Shown one piece after another: positions 41,665 to 50,078 of a DNA stretch of 53,667 nt. Position 1 is the first letter of the stretch. Every line of letters starts with the position of its first letter. The stretch comes from Lentisphaerae bacterium GWF2_44_16 (lineage in GTDB: Bacteria; Verrucomicrobiota; Lentisphaeria; Victivallales; GWF2-45-14), in contig MHBF01000198.1 of assembly GCA_001803225.1 (NCBI GenBank), forward strand, positions 852-54,518. Direction: 5' to 3'. A model generated the notes under the pieces. The model was not told the origin of the DNA, searched no databases, and saw nothing but the letters and a program-made list of their open reading frames with translations. A program made the position numbers and the translations under genes.

Positions 41665-44373
41665 ATGAGAAAAAAATATCATATATATGGACTGTTTCTG
41701 TTTCTTCTTATGCCGTGCCTTGCGGCTTCTGATCTGATGGTGAGTGTTGTCCCTCAGCCTCTGGTTGCAGGGGAACCCGCGCAGCTTTCGCTCAGTTCTT
41801 CAAAAGGCTATCCGGTGATACAGCAGCTTCCACAGGTTGAAGGCATAGTATGGGAAAACGGTATTCAGAAGCGTCTAGAGACTAGAATAATCAACTTCAA
41901 AAGGGAGGAGTCCGCCAAAACTATATATACATTCCGTCCTGAAAAAGAAGGCAAAATAACCATACCTCCCATAAAAATAACTCTGGCGGATAAAAAAGTT
42001 CTAAGCGATCCTCTCGAATTGAATGTTATTTCGAGGCGCTATGAAGCGGGTGACGGTGACGGCGGCACTTCAAAAGCTGTGGAACTGAAAGATATGCTGT
42101 TTGAAAAAATAGATGTGCTTTCAGACAAAAAGGAATTTTATGTTGGCGAAGAAATCCCTCTGGAAATAAAGATTTATGCGATACAGGGTTTGAATGTGGA
42201 CCTTTCCTGGCCTCTTGTGGACGCTGAAAACGCGGTCTTTAAGGACTTCGGCAAGGAAAACAGAGAGAATGACAAATTTTCTCCTTATACGCAGTCCACG
42301 TCCAGGATAAACGGACAGATTTTCAATGTTTTCAGTTTTCGTACGGCACTGCGGCCCATAGCTCATGGCAAATTAAATCTCAAGGCCATTGAAAACTGTC
42401 AGGTGCGTATTCCGGGCAAAGAGAGGGACAGGGGAAATTCGTTCTTTGACGATGACAGCTTTTTTGACGGTTTTTTCTCCAGCACAAGACATAGAAAAAC
42501 ACCCTACCGCCTCTCGGCGGAATTGAAGGATGTCAATGTAAAACAATTGCCGGCCCCGCCTTCCGACGCGAATTTTCTGGGCCTGATTGGAAACTGGCAT
42601 GTCAAAACAAAACTTTCGACAGAAACTTTCAAGGTTGGGGAACCCGTAACCTTGACTCTGAATATAAGAGGAAACGGCAGTCTGGAAACCTTGAAAGCCC
42701 CTCAGCTTTCAATGCCTGGCTTCAGGCTTTACCCGCCGGAAATGGATAAGAGTTCACTTACGGGGGGAGGTATGCAGAAGGCCGAGATAAGATATGTGAT
42801 GATACCCGTTCAGGAAGGCAAGGCGGAGTTGTCTCTCAATCCATCGGTTTTCCAATGTACCCAGGGAGAATACAAGGAATATCCGTTTAAAAAGGAGGTC
42901 AATGTGGCCAAATCCGATAACGGCTCGTCTTCAGCGTCTCTGGTTATGGATTCTTCATCGGAAAAAAGCGGACTGGAACAAGTCCGTCATGAAAAGACGG
43001 AAAGAAAGCTTTCCGTTATATTGTACCCGCGCAAATCCTTCTCAGGAGATGTCTGTATTCCGCTGTGGGAAAATCATATTGTAATTTTTGTTCTCCTTTT
43101 CGTATTGGCCCCTCTCGCGTGGGGCATAAACGAGATTGCGTTCAGGAGAAGGGCGCGGCTTTGCAATGACCCGTCCCTGAGACGTAAAACGGCCGCTTTG
43201 AACATGCGCGGCGCGATATTGCGGAAAATTAAAAAAGCGTCCCCCGGCGAACTCGACATAATATTACAGAAGGAACTGGTCCCTTATCTGAATGATATTC
43301 TTTCTCTTCCTCCCGGCACTTCGGCTCCCGAGCTGGCGTCCATAGTAAAGGACCCGGAGCTTGCCGAATGCCTGACGCATATAGGAGATTCCAGCTACAT
43401 GCCGGGTGTCTCAAGTATGGACAAAAACGAACTCAAAACCAAAATATATAAATCGGTTAAAAAATTTGCGGCAATAATTCTCCTTTGCGCGCTTCCATTT
43501 GGAGCTTATGGCGCGGCAATGGAAAATACCTCTCAGCCGAAAGCTGTTTCAGTAAAGAAAATCGAGAAGAAAAAGGCAATAAAAAATCCGGCGGAAAGTA
43601 AAGTGCTTAAAGTCCAGCCGGATATGGCCCCGAAAACAGTAAAGCCGGAACCGATACCCCAGCCCCTTGTAAAACCGATAACAAACGCGGACGAGGCACT
43701 CATAGCTTATGATGAGGGCCGCTTCGCGGATGCGGCCGTGTATTACAGAAGCAAATTGAACCCTCACAGTCCCGATCCCTCATTGCTTTACAACATCGGA
43801 AACTGCTACTGTCAGATGGGCGATTATGCCAGAGCGCTTGTATGTTATGAACGTGCCGTGAGACTTGCTCCCGGTGCTTCTGATATTTTCGAAAATATGA
43901 ATTTTGTCAGGAGAAAGCTCCTGCTTCAGGAAAAGGGAAAGGCTGAAAATCCACTTCAGCTGTTGATCAATCTGAGGGAATATTTAAGGCCTGATCAGTG
44001 GATGTTCCTGGCGTTTGTCGGATGGGCGGCGGGATGGCTTGCCTTTGCGTCAAGACGCATTTTCAGAGGCGAGAAATGGAAAATACTTCTCGCGGTTTCC
44101 ATCGCGATTATTATTGTGTCAGCCGTAGCTTTTTTCAGTCAGGAAAGGACATCATACAGTCCCGACAACGCCGTGATAATCGGGAAAAACGTCCCTGTCT
44201 ATTCTCTTCCGTCTGAAAAGTCCGGGACATCGGAATTCAGGCTTAAAGCCGGTGACGAAGTCAGGATCGAGGAACAGCGTATGAACTGGGCCAGAGTACG
44301 CGCCGACAATGTATCCGGCTGGATAGATGTGAAAGACGTTGCGCGGATATGGGGCGACTGGGGAACCTTGTAA
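41665..44373 (+). CDS. BatD-BatE fusion: aerotolerance-type protein with TPR and SH3-like domain
   Basis: A 902-aa exported/membrane protein. A signal peptide (HIYGLFLFLLMPCLAA) is followed by BatD-like beta domains to about residue 450 (VVPQPLVAGEPAQLSLSSS, IYTFRPEKEGKITIPPIKI, VGEPVTLTLNIRGNG). A membrane segment lies at about 470-490, a linker, then a TPR (LLYNIGNCYCQMGDYARALVCYERAVRLAPG), two membrane segments and a C-terminal bacterial SH3-like domain (VPVYSLPSEKSGTSEFRLKAGDEV). The second half matches BatE, so batD and batE are joined. ATG 41665 is 16 bp after the BatB-BatC stop. Bat proteins are linked to oxidative-stress and envelope integrity in Bacteroides and Leptospira. Confidence 0.82.
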   Translation: MRKKYHIYGLFLFLLMPCLAASDLMVSVVPQPLVAGEPAQLSLSSSKGYPVIQQLPQVEGIVWENGIQKRLETRIINFKREESAKTIYTFRPEKEGKITIPPIKITLADKKVLSDPLELNVISRRYEAGDGDGGTSKAVELKDMLFEKIDVLSDKKEFYVGEEIPLEIKIYAIQGLNVDLSWPLVDAENAVFKDFGKENRENDKFSPYTQSTSRINGQIFNVFSFRTALRPIAHGKLNLKAIENCQVRIPGKERDRGNSFFDDDSFFDGFFSSTRHRKTPYRLSAELKDVNVKQLPAPPSDANFLGLIGNWHVKTKLSTETFKVGEPVTLTLNIRGNGSLETLKAPQLSMPGFRLYPPEMDKSSLTGGGMQKAEIRYVMIPVQEGKAELSLNPSVFQCTQGEYKEYPFKKEVNVAKSDNGSSSASLVMDSSSEKSGLEQVRHEKTERKLSVILYPRKSFSGDVCIPLWENHIVIFVLLFVLAPLAWGINEIAFRRRARLCNDPSLRRKTAALNMRGAILRKIKKASPGELDIILQKELVPYLNDILSLPPGTSAPELASIVKDPELAECLTHIGDSSYMPGVSSMDKNELKTKIYKSVKKFAAIILLCALPFGAYGAAMENTSQPKAVSVKKIEKKKAIKNPAESKVLKVQPDMAPKTVKPEPIPQPLVKPITNADEALIAYDEGRFADAAVYYRSKLNPHSPDPSLLYNIGNCYCQMGDYARALVCYERAVRLAPGASDIFENMNFVRRKLLLQEKGKAENPLQLLINLREYLRPDQWMFLAFVGWAAGWLAFASRRIFRGEKWKILLAVSIAIIIVSAVAFFSQERTSYSPDNAVIIGKNVPVYSLPSEKSGTSEFRLKAGDEVRIEEQRMNWARVRADNVSGWIDVKDVARIWGDWGTL

Positions 44374-44388
44374 TCATTTGTTGAAAAA

Positions 44389-44874
44389 TCACTTTTTATT
44401 GATGAATTTACCCAGCCAGTTCAGGCCGGAAACCGCAAGAATAATCGAACCGAAAATTGTTCCGAATACTGGCGTGGGTATCGCCGTTATTACCGCGCTG
44501 AAAAAGGCCTTTGCCACGCTCTTGCCCGTACTCTCTTCGTCGATATAGCGTTGTATTAGAAACACTCCGGCAAAGCAGAGAATGAATGAAAGCAGTATTG
44601 CGAGCGGTATTGTTATTACCGGCAGTTCCAGACCGAAAAACGAATAGTCCAGGAAAAGTATCAGTATCCCGCTGAATGGATGTAGTATGAGAGACCTTTT
44701 CAAGCCCTCCTCGTCAATTCGTGACGCCTTGGGCAATTCCGGCGGTTGCGGCACTGGCGGCATTTCCGTTTCATTTGAAACGAGTGCCTGCGTATTCCTA
44801 TGGATTATCTCCGCTTCGATGATTTCTTGTTTTCCGTTTTCATTACCGGGATTTTCTCCGCCATCCTGTTTCAT
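44389..44874 (-). CDS. Small membrane protein of unknown function
   Basis: A 161-aa protein I do not recognise. The first 60 residues are hydrophilic and Pro/Glu-rich (VPQPPELPK). Three hydrophobic segments follow (about 66-84, 87-108 and 125-152), with AIPTPVFGTIFGSIILAVSG near the end and a basic Lys-Lys terminus. It has no lipobox or signal peptide. It is monocistronic, convergent with the BatD-BatE gene (15-bp gap) and divergent from the peptidoglycan-linked cluster at 45 kb. Confidence 0.65.
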   Translation of the reverse strand: MKQDGGENPGNENGKQEIIEAEIIHRNTQALVSNETEMPPVPQPPELPKASRIDEEGLKRSLILHPFSGILILFLDYSFFGLELPVITIPLAILLSFILCFAGVFLIQRYIDEESTGKSVAKAFFSAVITAIPTPVFGTIFGSIILAVSGLNWLGKFINKK

Positions 44875-44994
44875 TTGCGCCCCCTGACTTGTTTATGAGC
44901 TGAAAACAATGCTAATTTAACTCCGTTTTATCTTTAAATATATGTCAAAATCCAAATATCATGTTATTTTAAATGAAGGTGAGGAGAATTTATT

Positions 44995-45900
44995 ATGAAA
45001 GTTCAACGCAAAATTACAGGCGCTGTAAATTTATTTTTAACAGCGGCGGCCTTGTTTTTTTCAGTTTCATCCGTTGCTGATATCAGAGACGCTGAACTCT
45101 GTCCGCGTAATTTCAATGTGAAAATAAAAGAATTTACTCTGAGCGACAGCGCCGGAGGAAAAATTGAAATACAGATATATTCCAATGAAAAGATCATTTT
45201 TTCTGCGGAAGAACAGGTACAGCCTGAAAAGAAGGGGGCGTTTTCTGTTAATAAGGAATTCAATTTTGCCTATACTCCCGGGGACTCGTTGAAAGTGCAG
45301 CTTATCAGAAAAGGCAGGCTTTTCAATAAGACGCTTCTGAGCAGAACGTCGTCTTCCGCTGATGCCGTCAATGAGATTTTTTCTTCTTCATTAGAAAATA
45401 ACGGTAATGCTATTTCCTTTGAGACCTTTTATCCGCAGGGACTTTACAGAATAAAAATAGACAAGTCTTTCATGGCGGATAAGGATTTTATAGCGGCAGG
45501 AGGAGTGCCGGAGACAAATAAATATGAGAAAGTCGGCAAGCTTATTCTTGATACCGGGGACGGAACAAAGCAGTATCTGAAAGAAAAAATTTCAGATAAA
45601 GTTCAACAAAGGATAAGAATACGCGGGAACGGTAAAATCATCCTTGACAGCATAAGTCTCCGTAAACTTTCCGGACAGTCTGCCGACTGGGACCTTGTTT
45701 TTGAAATAGATTGGAAGCCCGGAGACAATATTGAAGTTCTCTTCTCTGATTATGATTTTCTTACATCTGATGACATTATTTTCAGTAAGTCATCGAATAC
45801 AGAAACAAGCATAAGTATTTTTAACGGAGTACTGCGTGGAGGGTCTGAAAACAAGTCCTTCATAAGTTTCAGGATACTTTCGGTAAAATCAGCGGAATGA
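44995..45900 (+). CDS. Exported beta-rich protein, first gene of the SEDS cluster
   Basis: A 301-aa protein with a signal peptide (AVNLFLTAAALFFSVSSVA). I recognise no named domain. Two halves each contain a stretch that looks like a C2-type beta sandwich: FTLSDSAGGKIEIQIYSNEK with YTPGDSLKVQLIRKGRLF, and WDLVFEIDWKPGDNIEVLFSDYDF with SDDIIFSK. The second, with clustered Asp, resembles a calcium-binding loop set; this is inference. GAGGAG precedes the ATG. The next gene starts 7 bp after its stop, so it is the first of three co-transcribed genes with the pedestal protein and the SEDS polymerase. Confidence 0.7.
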   Translation: MKVQRKITGAVNLFLTAAALFFSVSSVADIRDAELCPRNFNVKIKEFTLSDSAGGKIEIQIYSNEKIIFSAEEQVQPEKKGAFSVNKEFNFAYTPGDSLKVQLIRKGRLFNKTLLSRTSSSADAVNEIFSSSLENNGNAISFETFYPQGLYRIKIDKSFMADKDFIAAGGVPETNKYEKVGKLILDTGDGTKQYLKEKISDKVQQRIRIRGNGKIILDSISLRKLSGQSADWDLVFEIDWKPGDNIEVLFSDYDFLTSDDIIFSKSSNTETSISIFNGVLRGGSENKSFISFRILSVKSAE

Positions 45901-45907
45901 GTCAGTG

Positions 45908-46615
45908 ATGAGAGAGTATAGTGTCAGAGCTAGAATATTGATGGCATTTCTGTTTATGTGGGCGTTCATGGCGAGTGCCGCTCTTTTTTACTATACCGTA
46001 TATGACAGGGAAATATACGTTCAGCTCGGAAACCGGCTTGCCTGGCGACAGGGTACTTTTCCAGCGGTGAGAGGGAAAATAATTGACAAAGACAATCTCA
46101 TTCTGGCGTGGACCGAAAAGTACTTCGACCTTTATTTGTTGAAAAAACCGGATGGCAGGGCGCGGCGCGAACACTTTTACACTGAACTCAAGAGAATATT
46201 AGGCGCATTTACTCAGACGGGAGACGGCGAGATAAAACTCTTGAAAAAAGGGCTTCAGCCGGAAAAAATAATGGAACTCGACAAACTCCTCAGAGTTTAT
46301 CCTGAACTGCGGATAGTTCCGCGTTTCGAGCGCAGGTGCATTGATTATCCCGAAGTGCGCGCATTCGTAGGGAAAACCGAAACGAAAGACGGACGGACTG
46401 TCGGCATCAGCGGTGTAGAGCTGATGTATAACCGGGAACTGAATGGAACGGACGGGCTTTATAATGTAATGGTCGACCGGAACGAGAATTGGATAAAAGG
46501 CACCTGGTCTCTGAAAAGGAACGCGACAACGGGACATGACCTTCTGCTGGAGCTGAGTCTTGAAGAAATAAGAAAGGAACATGCCGATGGAACTGACCCG
46601 GCTGAAAAAAAATGA
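45908..46615 (+). CDS. Class B PBP pedestal-only protein (no transpeptidase domain)
   Basis: A 235-aa inner-membrane protein with a single anchor (about 10-30). The body matches the class B PBP dimerisation/pedestal domain: FPAVRGKIIDKDNLILAW (compare LPAVRGRIF in the mrdA product), and ISGVELMYNRELNGTDGLYN followed by VMVDRNENW. The chain continues TTGHDLLLELSLEEI, equivalent to the G-x-D-x-x-L-T-I-D strand that opens the transpeptidase domain, then ends within 15 residues. No SxxK, SxN or KTG motif follows in any frame, because the SEDS gene begins there (35-bp overlap). It is therefore not a frameshifted PBP. In known SEDS-bPBP pairs the pedestal activates the SEDS polymerase. Confidence 0.8.
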   Translation: MREYSVRARILMAFLFMWAFMASAALFYYTVYDREIYVQLGNRLAWRQGTFPAVRGKIIDKDNLILAWTEKYFDLYLLKKPDGRARREHFYTELKRILGAFTQTGDGEIKLLKKGLQPEKIMELDKLLRVYPELRIVPRFERRCIDYPEVRAFVGKTETKDGRTVGISGVELMYNRELNGTDGLYNVMVDRNENWIKGTWSLKRNATTGHDLLLELSLEEIRKEHADGTDPAEKK

Positions 46616-47684
46616 AGTTTCTACTGGAAACAGCATAGTAACATTGCCCATGCTGATTTATTTTCTGCTGTTTCTGCTCGGACTCTGGGGATGTATGGCG
46701 ATATATAACGCCACGTTTCACAGTGATAATCCTTTTCATTATGCCGGACGTCAGTTTCTCTGGCTGATTATCGGTATTTTTGCGCTTTTTGCCGCCTCTT
46801 CAGTGCCTTTTGAATTTTACAAAAGCTGTATTGTACCTCTGGCGCTTATTACCTATATACCGCTATGGCTTGTTCTTTTCTGGGGCATCAGCGTGAACGG
46901 CATGCACGGGTGGTTTGAAGTAGGCAGCGTATTCATACAGCCGTCAGAATTCGCCAAAACGCCATTTGTCATGCTGCTTTGCATGTTGGCTTCAGACAAA
47001 AAGGACAATTTCAGGAAATTTATTTCCCTGCTTTTCGTAACGCTTCTCTACAGCCTGCCGATTGCGTTGCAACCCGATTTCGGAACACTTTTCATATACA
47101 TTGCTGCGTTTATTACCGTTTACTGGATTGCGGGAGGGCGTATTCTGTATATGCTGTTTTCCGCTCTTGCCATACTGCCGTTTTCGATTTATTTTCTGCT
47201 GAAAAACAACTATGTGTTTTCTAGGCTGACAGGTTTTCTGAGTCCCGAGTCCGATCCGTTGGGAAGCGGGTGGCATATCTGCCAGTTCCGTTATACGCTG
47301 GCGCGGGGAGGCTTCTGGGGCGAGAGCTGGGGAAAGGCTTTATGGGCCAATTCATATCTTCCGCTTTCGCACAGCGATTCTGCGTTTGCCTCATTGACTG
47401 AGTCTTTGGGTTTTGCGGGATCTTTTCCTGTTGTAGCCGGGCTTATTTTTCTGTCATTTATAATATATCGTCTTTCGCTGAAACCGGGAGACAATTTGGC
47501 CAGATATATGATATTCGGTATCGGCGCCCTGTTCATAATTCAGGCGCTGGTGCATATCAGCGTTAATGTTACACTTATTCCACCGACAGGCATAACTTTG
47601 CCAATACTGAGTTACGGCGGCAGTTCACTTATTTCCACTATGATAGGCTTCGGTATATTGTTAAGCGCCTCGGAAAAGAAGTGA
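46581..47684 (+). CDS. SEDS-family peptidoglycan glycosyltransferase (RodA/FtsW)
   Basis: A 367-aa membrane protein with about ten segments that polymerises glycan strands from lipid II. Conserved SEDS features are HGWFEVGSVFIQPSEFAK, LQPDFGT, GSGWHICQFRYTLARGGFWG, the catalytic Asp266 in PLSHSDSAFASLTESLGF (usually H-x-D-x-I-F), and GITLPILSYGGSSL. The loop around Asp266 is diverged from textbook RodA and FtsW, so the subtype is open. ATG 46581 has AAAGGA upstream; ATG 46587 is equally possible. It overlaps the pedestal-only gene by 35 bp, implying coupled translation and a physical pair. Confidence 0.9.
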   Translation: MPMELTRLKKNEVSTGNSIVTLPMLIYFLLFLLGLWGCMAIYNATFHSDNPFHYAGRQFLWLIIGIFALFAASSVPFEFYKSCIVPLALITYIPLWLVLFWGISVNGMHGWFEVGSVFIQPSEFAKTPFVMLLCMLASDKKDNFRKFISLLFVTLLYSLPIALQPDFGTLFIYIAAFITVYWIAGGRILYMLFSALAILPFSIYFLLKNNYVFSRLTGFLSPESDPLGSGWHICQFRYTLARGGFWGESWGKALWANSYLPLSHSDSAFASLTESLGFAGSFPVVAGLIFLSFIIYRLSLKPGDNLARYMIFGIGALFIIQALVHISVNVTLIPPTGITLPILSYGGSSLISTMIGFGILLSASEKK

Positions 47685-47709
47685 GGGAAACGCCGGCGGA
47701 AATGAACCC

Positions 47710-49860
47710 TTATTTTGCCGCGGCCCGCTTATTGGCTTTAGCTTCGGAAAGCATATTGAGATAATCGGCAAGTATGTTTAAGCCCTCATCCATATATAGA
47801 TCCTCTTCATCTTTTTTTGAGGATTTATTTGCCTTTTCCTCTATGCTGTCCTCATCCAGTTTCATCAGTTTGGACTGTTCGTCCTGAATTTTCTTTTCTT
47901 TTGTGTAGTCAGCCCAGCGTTTTTTCTCATTCAGGGAAACGGTTTTATTTTTTCTTATGCGATCAAAGGATTCAATGTCTTTTTTCAGGAGAGCAAATTT
48001 AGGATTTTCCTGCTGGCGTGAAAGTGAGTGTTTTCTGAGTTCCGGCAACAGTTCCGCCATGTAGTCGGAATAATAATCATGGCTTACCTCCTTGATAGTG
48101 TCCCAGGGGAGCGCGTGGGGCAGGTTCTCCTCACCGATTTCCATGGAGTCGGTGAATGAAGGGAACACAATATCTGGTTCAACCCCTTTCATCTGAGTGG
48201 ATGAACCGTTGATTCTGTAAAACTGCGCGTTTGTAAATTTTATGGAGCCTGCCGGGAATTTTGCTCCGAGAAATGAAAGAAACTGCTTGAGATCATAAAC
48301 GGTCTGAACAGTCCCTTTACCATGCGTGTGGGAGTCTCCTATCAGTATGCCTCTTTTATAATCTTTTATAGCGCCGGCGAAGATTTCCGCGGCGGACGCG
48401 CTGAGTTTATTCAGCAATACGATCAGTGGGCCGTTGTAAGATATTTTTTCGTCGGTATCATACTTCACTTCGATGTCTTCCGGGTTGTTTTTTACCTGAA
48501 CGACGGGACCCGATTTTATGAAAAGACCTGTCAGTTTTATTGCTTCAACGAGGCTGCCGCCGCCGTTCGAACGCAAATCAATTATAACTCCATCAACGTT
48601 TTCCTTTTGAAAATTTTCAAGTATGTTTTTAACGTCTCTTGTTGAACTCTTATAATTGCTGTCCCCTTTGTAGGCGGCGTCAAAATCCATATAGAAAGAC
48701 GGCAACGTGATTATGCCTATTTTAGCCAATGCGCCGTCTTTTTTCTTTACGGTTTTTATTTTGCCGCCGGCTTCCTGTTCGGTGAGCTTTACGGTGTCTC
48801 TTTTGATACATATGACTTTAGGCATCGCGTGAATGCCTTTGGCCCCTTCAATGACCGTCAGATAGACATTTGTATCCTTGGGACCTCTTATCATATTCAC
48901 GACTTTCGAGAGGGGCATGTCTATAATATCTACCGGTTCAGTCCCTTCCTGTGCCACGGCTATTATGCGGTCTTCAGATTTCAGGCTTCCTTCTTTTTCG
49001 GCGGGGCCGCCGGGAATGACTTTTACAATTTTGGTATATCCGTCATCGGAGGAAAGGAGCGCGCCTATTCCGAGCAGGGATAATTTCATCTGGATATTGA
49101 AATCCTCTTCTGTCCGCGGGGACATGTAAGCGGAATGCGGGTCATAGACTTTAGCCAGGCTTGAGAGGTAGAGCTCAAGTATGTCTATCGGTTCGTTCTG
49201 TTTGAAATACTGTATGAGTTGCGCTGTGCGCTTTTTTACTCTTTCTTCCGGGCTTTTATTTCCCCACGACGGATGGGGTTTTATTTTGTTGTCTGCTGTT
49301 TTGTTTTTTCCCTCTTTGGCGGCCCGGTCGATAAGGCGGAGGGTCAGCACGTCATTTTTTGCCTTTTTCCTCCAAAGTTCCTTTAGTTCCTTTTCATTTT
49401 CGGGCCAGTCCGCGTCAATTCTGTTTATCGTTAAATTTTCGTCCTGAGTGAAATCAAAACCCGTGTCCAGGAGCTTGTCAGTGTAATCCCTGTACTGCTC
49501 AAGGCGCTTCAGGAAAAAACTATAAAGCTCAAACGCAAAATCGATTTTGCCGAAAGACATCTGGTCATCCAGTGAATTGCGGTACTTTTCGAACTTCTTT
49601 ATGTCCTCTTTCGAGAAATAAAGCTTGCTCGGGTCAAGGGTTTTGAAATATTCATTGAAGAGTTTCGAGGATATTTCGTCATCAAGCGGATGCAGTTTGT
49701 AGTGCTGTTTGCTTATAATGGTCGAAGCCAGTTTTGTTATTGTCTCAAGCTCTCTCTGCGTTAACGGCTGTGCCTGTTCTGTTTCGAGTCCGCGTAGAGT
49801 GAAAGACAGCAGAAAGACAGACAGAAATAAGAAAATAGAATACTGTTTTATCCTGATCAT
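47710..49860 (-). CDS. prc: Tail-specific carboxy-terminal processing protease (S41)
   Basis: A 716-aa periplasmic serine protease of the Prc/Tsp type, which trims or degrades envelope proteins and in E. coli also limits peptidoglycan hydrolases and processes PBP3. A signal peptide (IFLFLSVFLLSFTLRG) is followed by a helical N-terminal region, a PDZ domain (about 255-345, with VIPGGPAEKEGSLKSEDRI) and the S41 core with Ser489 (NKLSASAAE), Asp500 and Lys515 (HGKGTVQT). A charged C-terminal helical domain of about 130 residues closes it. It converges with the SEDS gene (25-bp gap), which fits an envelope context. Confidence 0.93.
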   Translation of the reverse strand: MIRIKQYSIFLFLSVFLLSFTLRGLETEQAQPLTQRELETITKLASTIISKQHYKLHPLDDEISSKLFNEYFKTLDPSKLYFSKEDIKKFEKYRNSLDDQMSFGKIDFAFELYSFFLKRLEQYRDYTDKLLDTGFDFTQDENLTINRIDADWPENEKELKELWRKKAKNDVLTLRLIDRAAKEGKNKTADNKIKPHPSWGNKSPEERVKKRTAQLIQYFKQNEPIDILELYLSSLAKVYDPHSAYMSPRTEEDFNIQMKLSLLGIGALLSSDDGYTKIVKVIPGGPAEKEGSLKSEDRIIAVAQEGTEPVDIIDMPLSKVVNMIRGPKDTNVYLTVIEGAKGIHAMPKVICIKRDTVKLTEQEAGGKIKTVKKKDGALAKIGIITLPSFYMDFDAAYKGDSNYKSSTRDVKNILENFQKENVDGVIIDLRSNGGGSLVEAIKLTGLFIKSGPVVQVKNNPEDIEVKYDTDEKISYNGPLIVLLNKLSASAAEIFAGAIKDYKRGILIGDSHTHGKGTVQTVYDLKQFLSFLGAKFPAGSIKFTNAQFYRINGSSTQMKGVEPDIVFPSFTDSMEIGEENLPHALPWDTIKEVSHDYYSDYMAELLPELRKHSLSRQQENPKFALLKKDIESFDRIRKNKTVSLNEKKRWADYTKEKKIQDEQSKLMKLDEDSIEEKANKSSKKDEEDLYMDEGLNILADYLNMLSEAKANKRAAAK

Positions 49861-49925
49861 AATATTTTGCCGTGACTGTTTAAGTTTTTAGGTTTATAAT
49901 AGAGTAAAGCGCTAATTTGCCATAA

Positions 49926-50066
49926 GTGCCTGCAAAATCAATTGCAAGTCTGATTAAAGTACGTAAAAAGAGAGATTTATATATTCCTAAAATTGCGCTG
50001 ATGATTGAAAAAGAGGACGCCCGAGTTTATCTTATCCGAAGATATATGATATTGCGCGAAGGATAG
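49926..50066 (+). CDS. Possible small ORF before the HDOD gene
   Basis: A 46-codon frame from GTG 49926 to TAG 50066 encodes a basic peptide (KSIASLIKVRKKRDLYIPKI, ending RRYMILREG). It ends 12 bp before the HDOD gene start, as operon partners do, but has no ribosome site and no recognisable motif. An internal ATG at 50001 is an alternative start. It is listed because the remaining upstream region is otherwise empty; it may be chance. Confidence 0.2.
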   Translation: MPAKSIASLIKVRKKRDLYIPKIALMIEKEDARVYLIRRYMILREG

Positions 50067-50078
50067 TTAAAGGAGCAA

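Noticed and set aside
45908-47684. Explaining the pedestal-only protein as a frameshifted full PBP
   Set aside because: The region after its stop encodes the SEDS protein; no SxxK, SxN or KTG motif follows in any frame.
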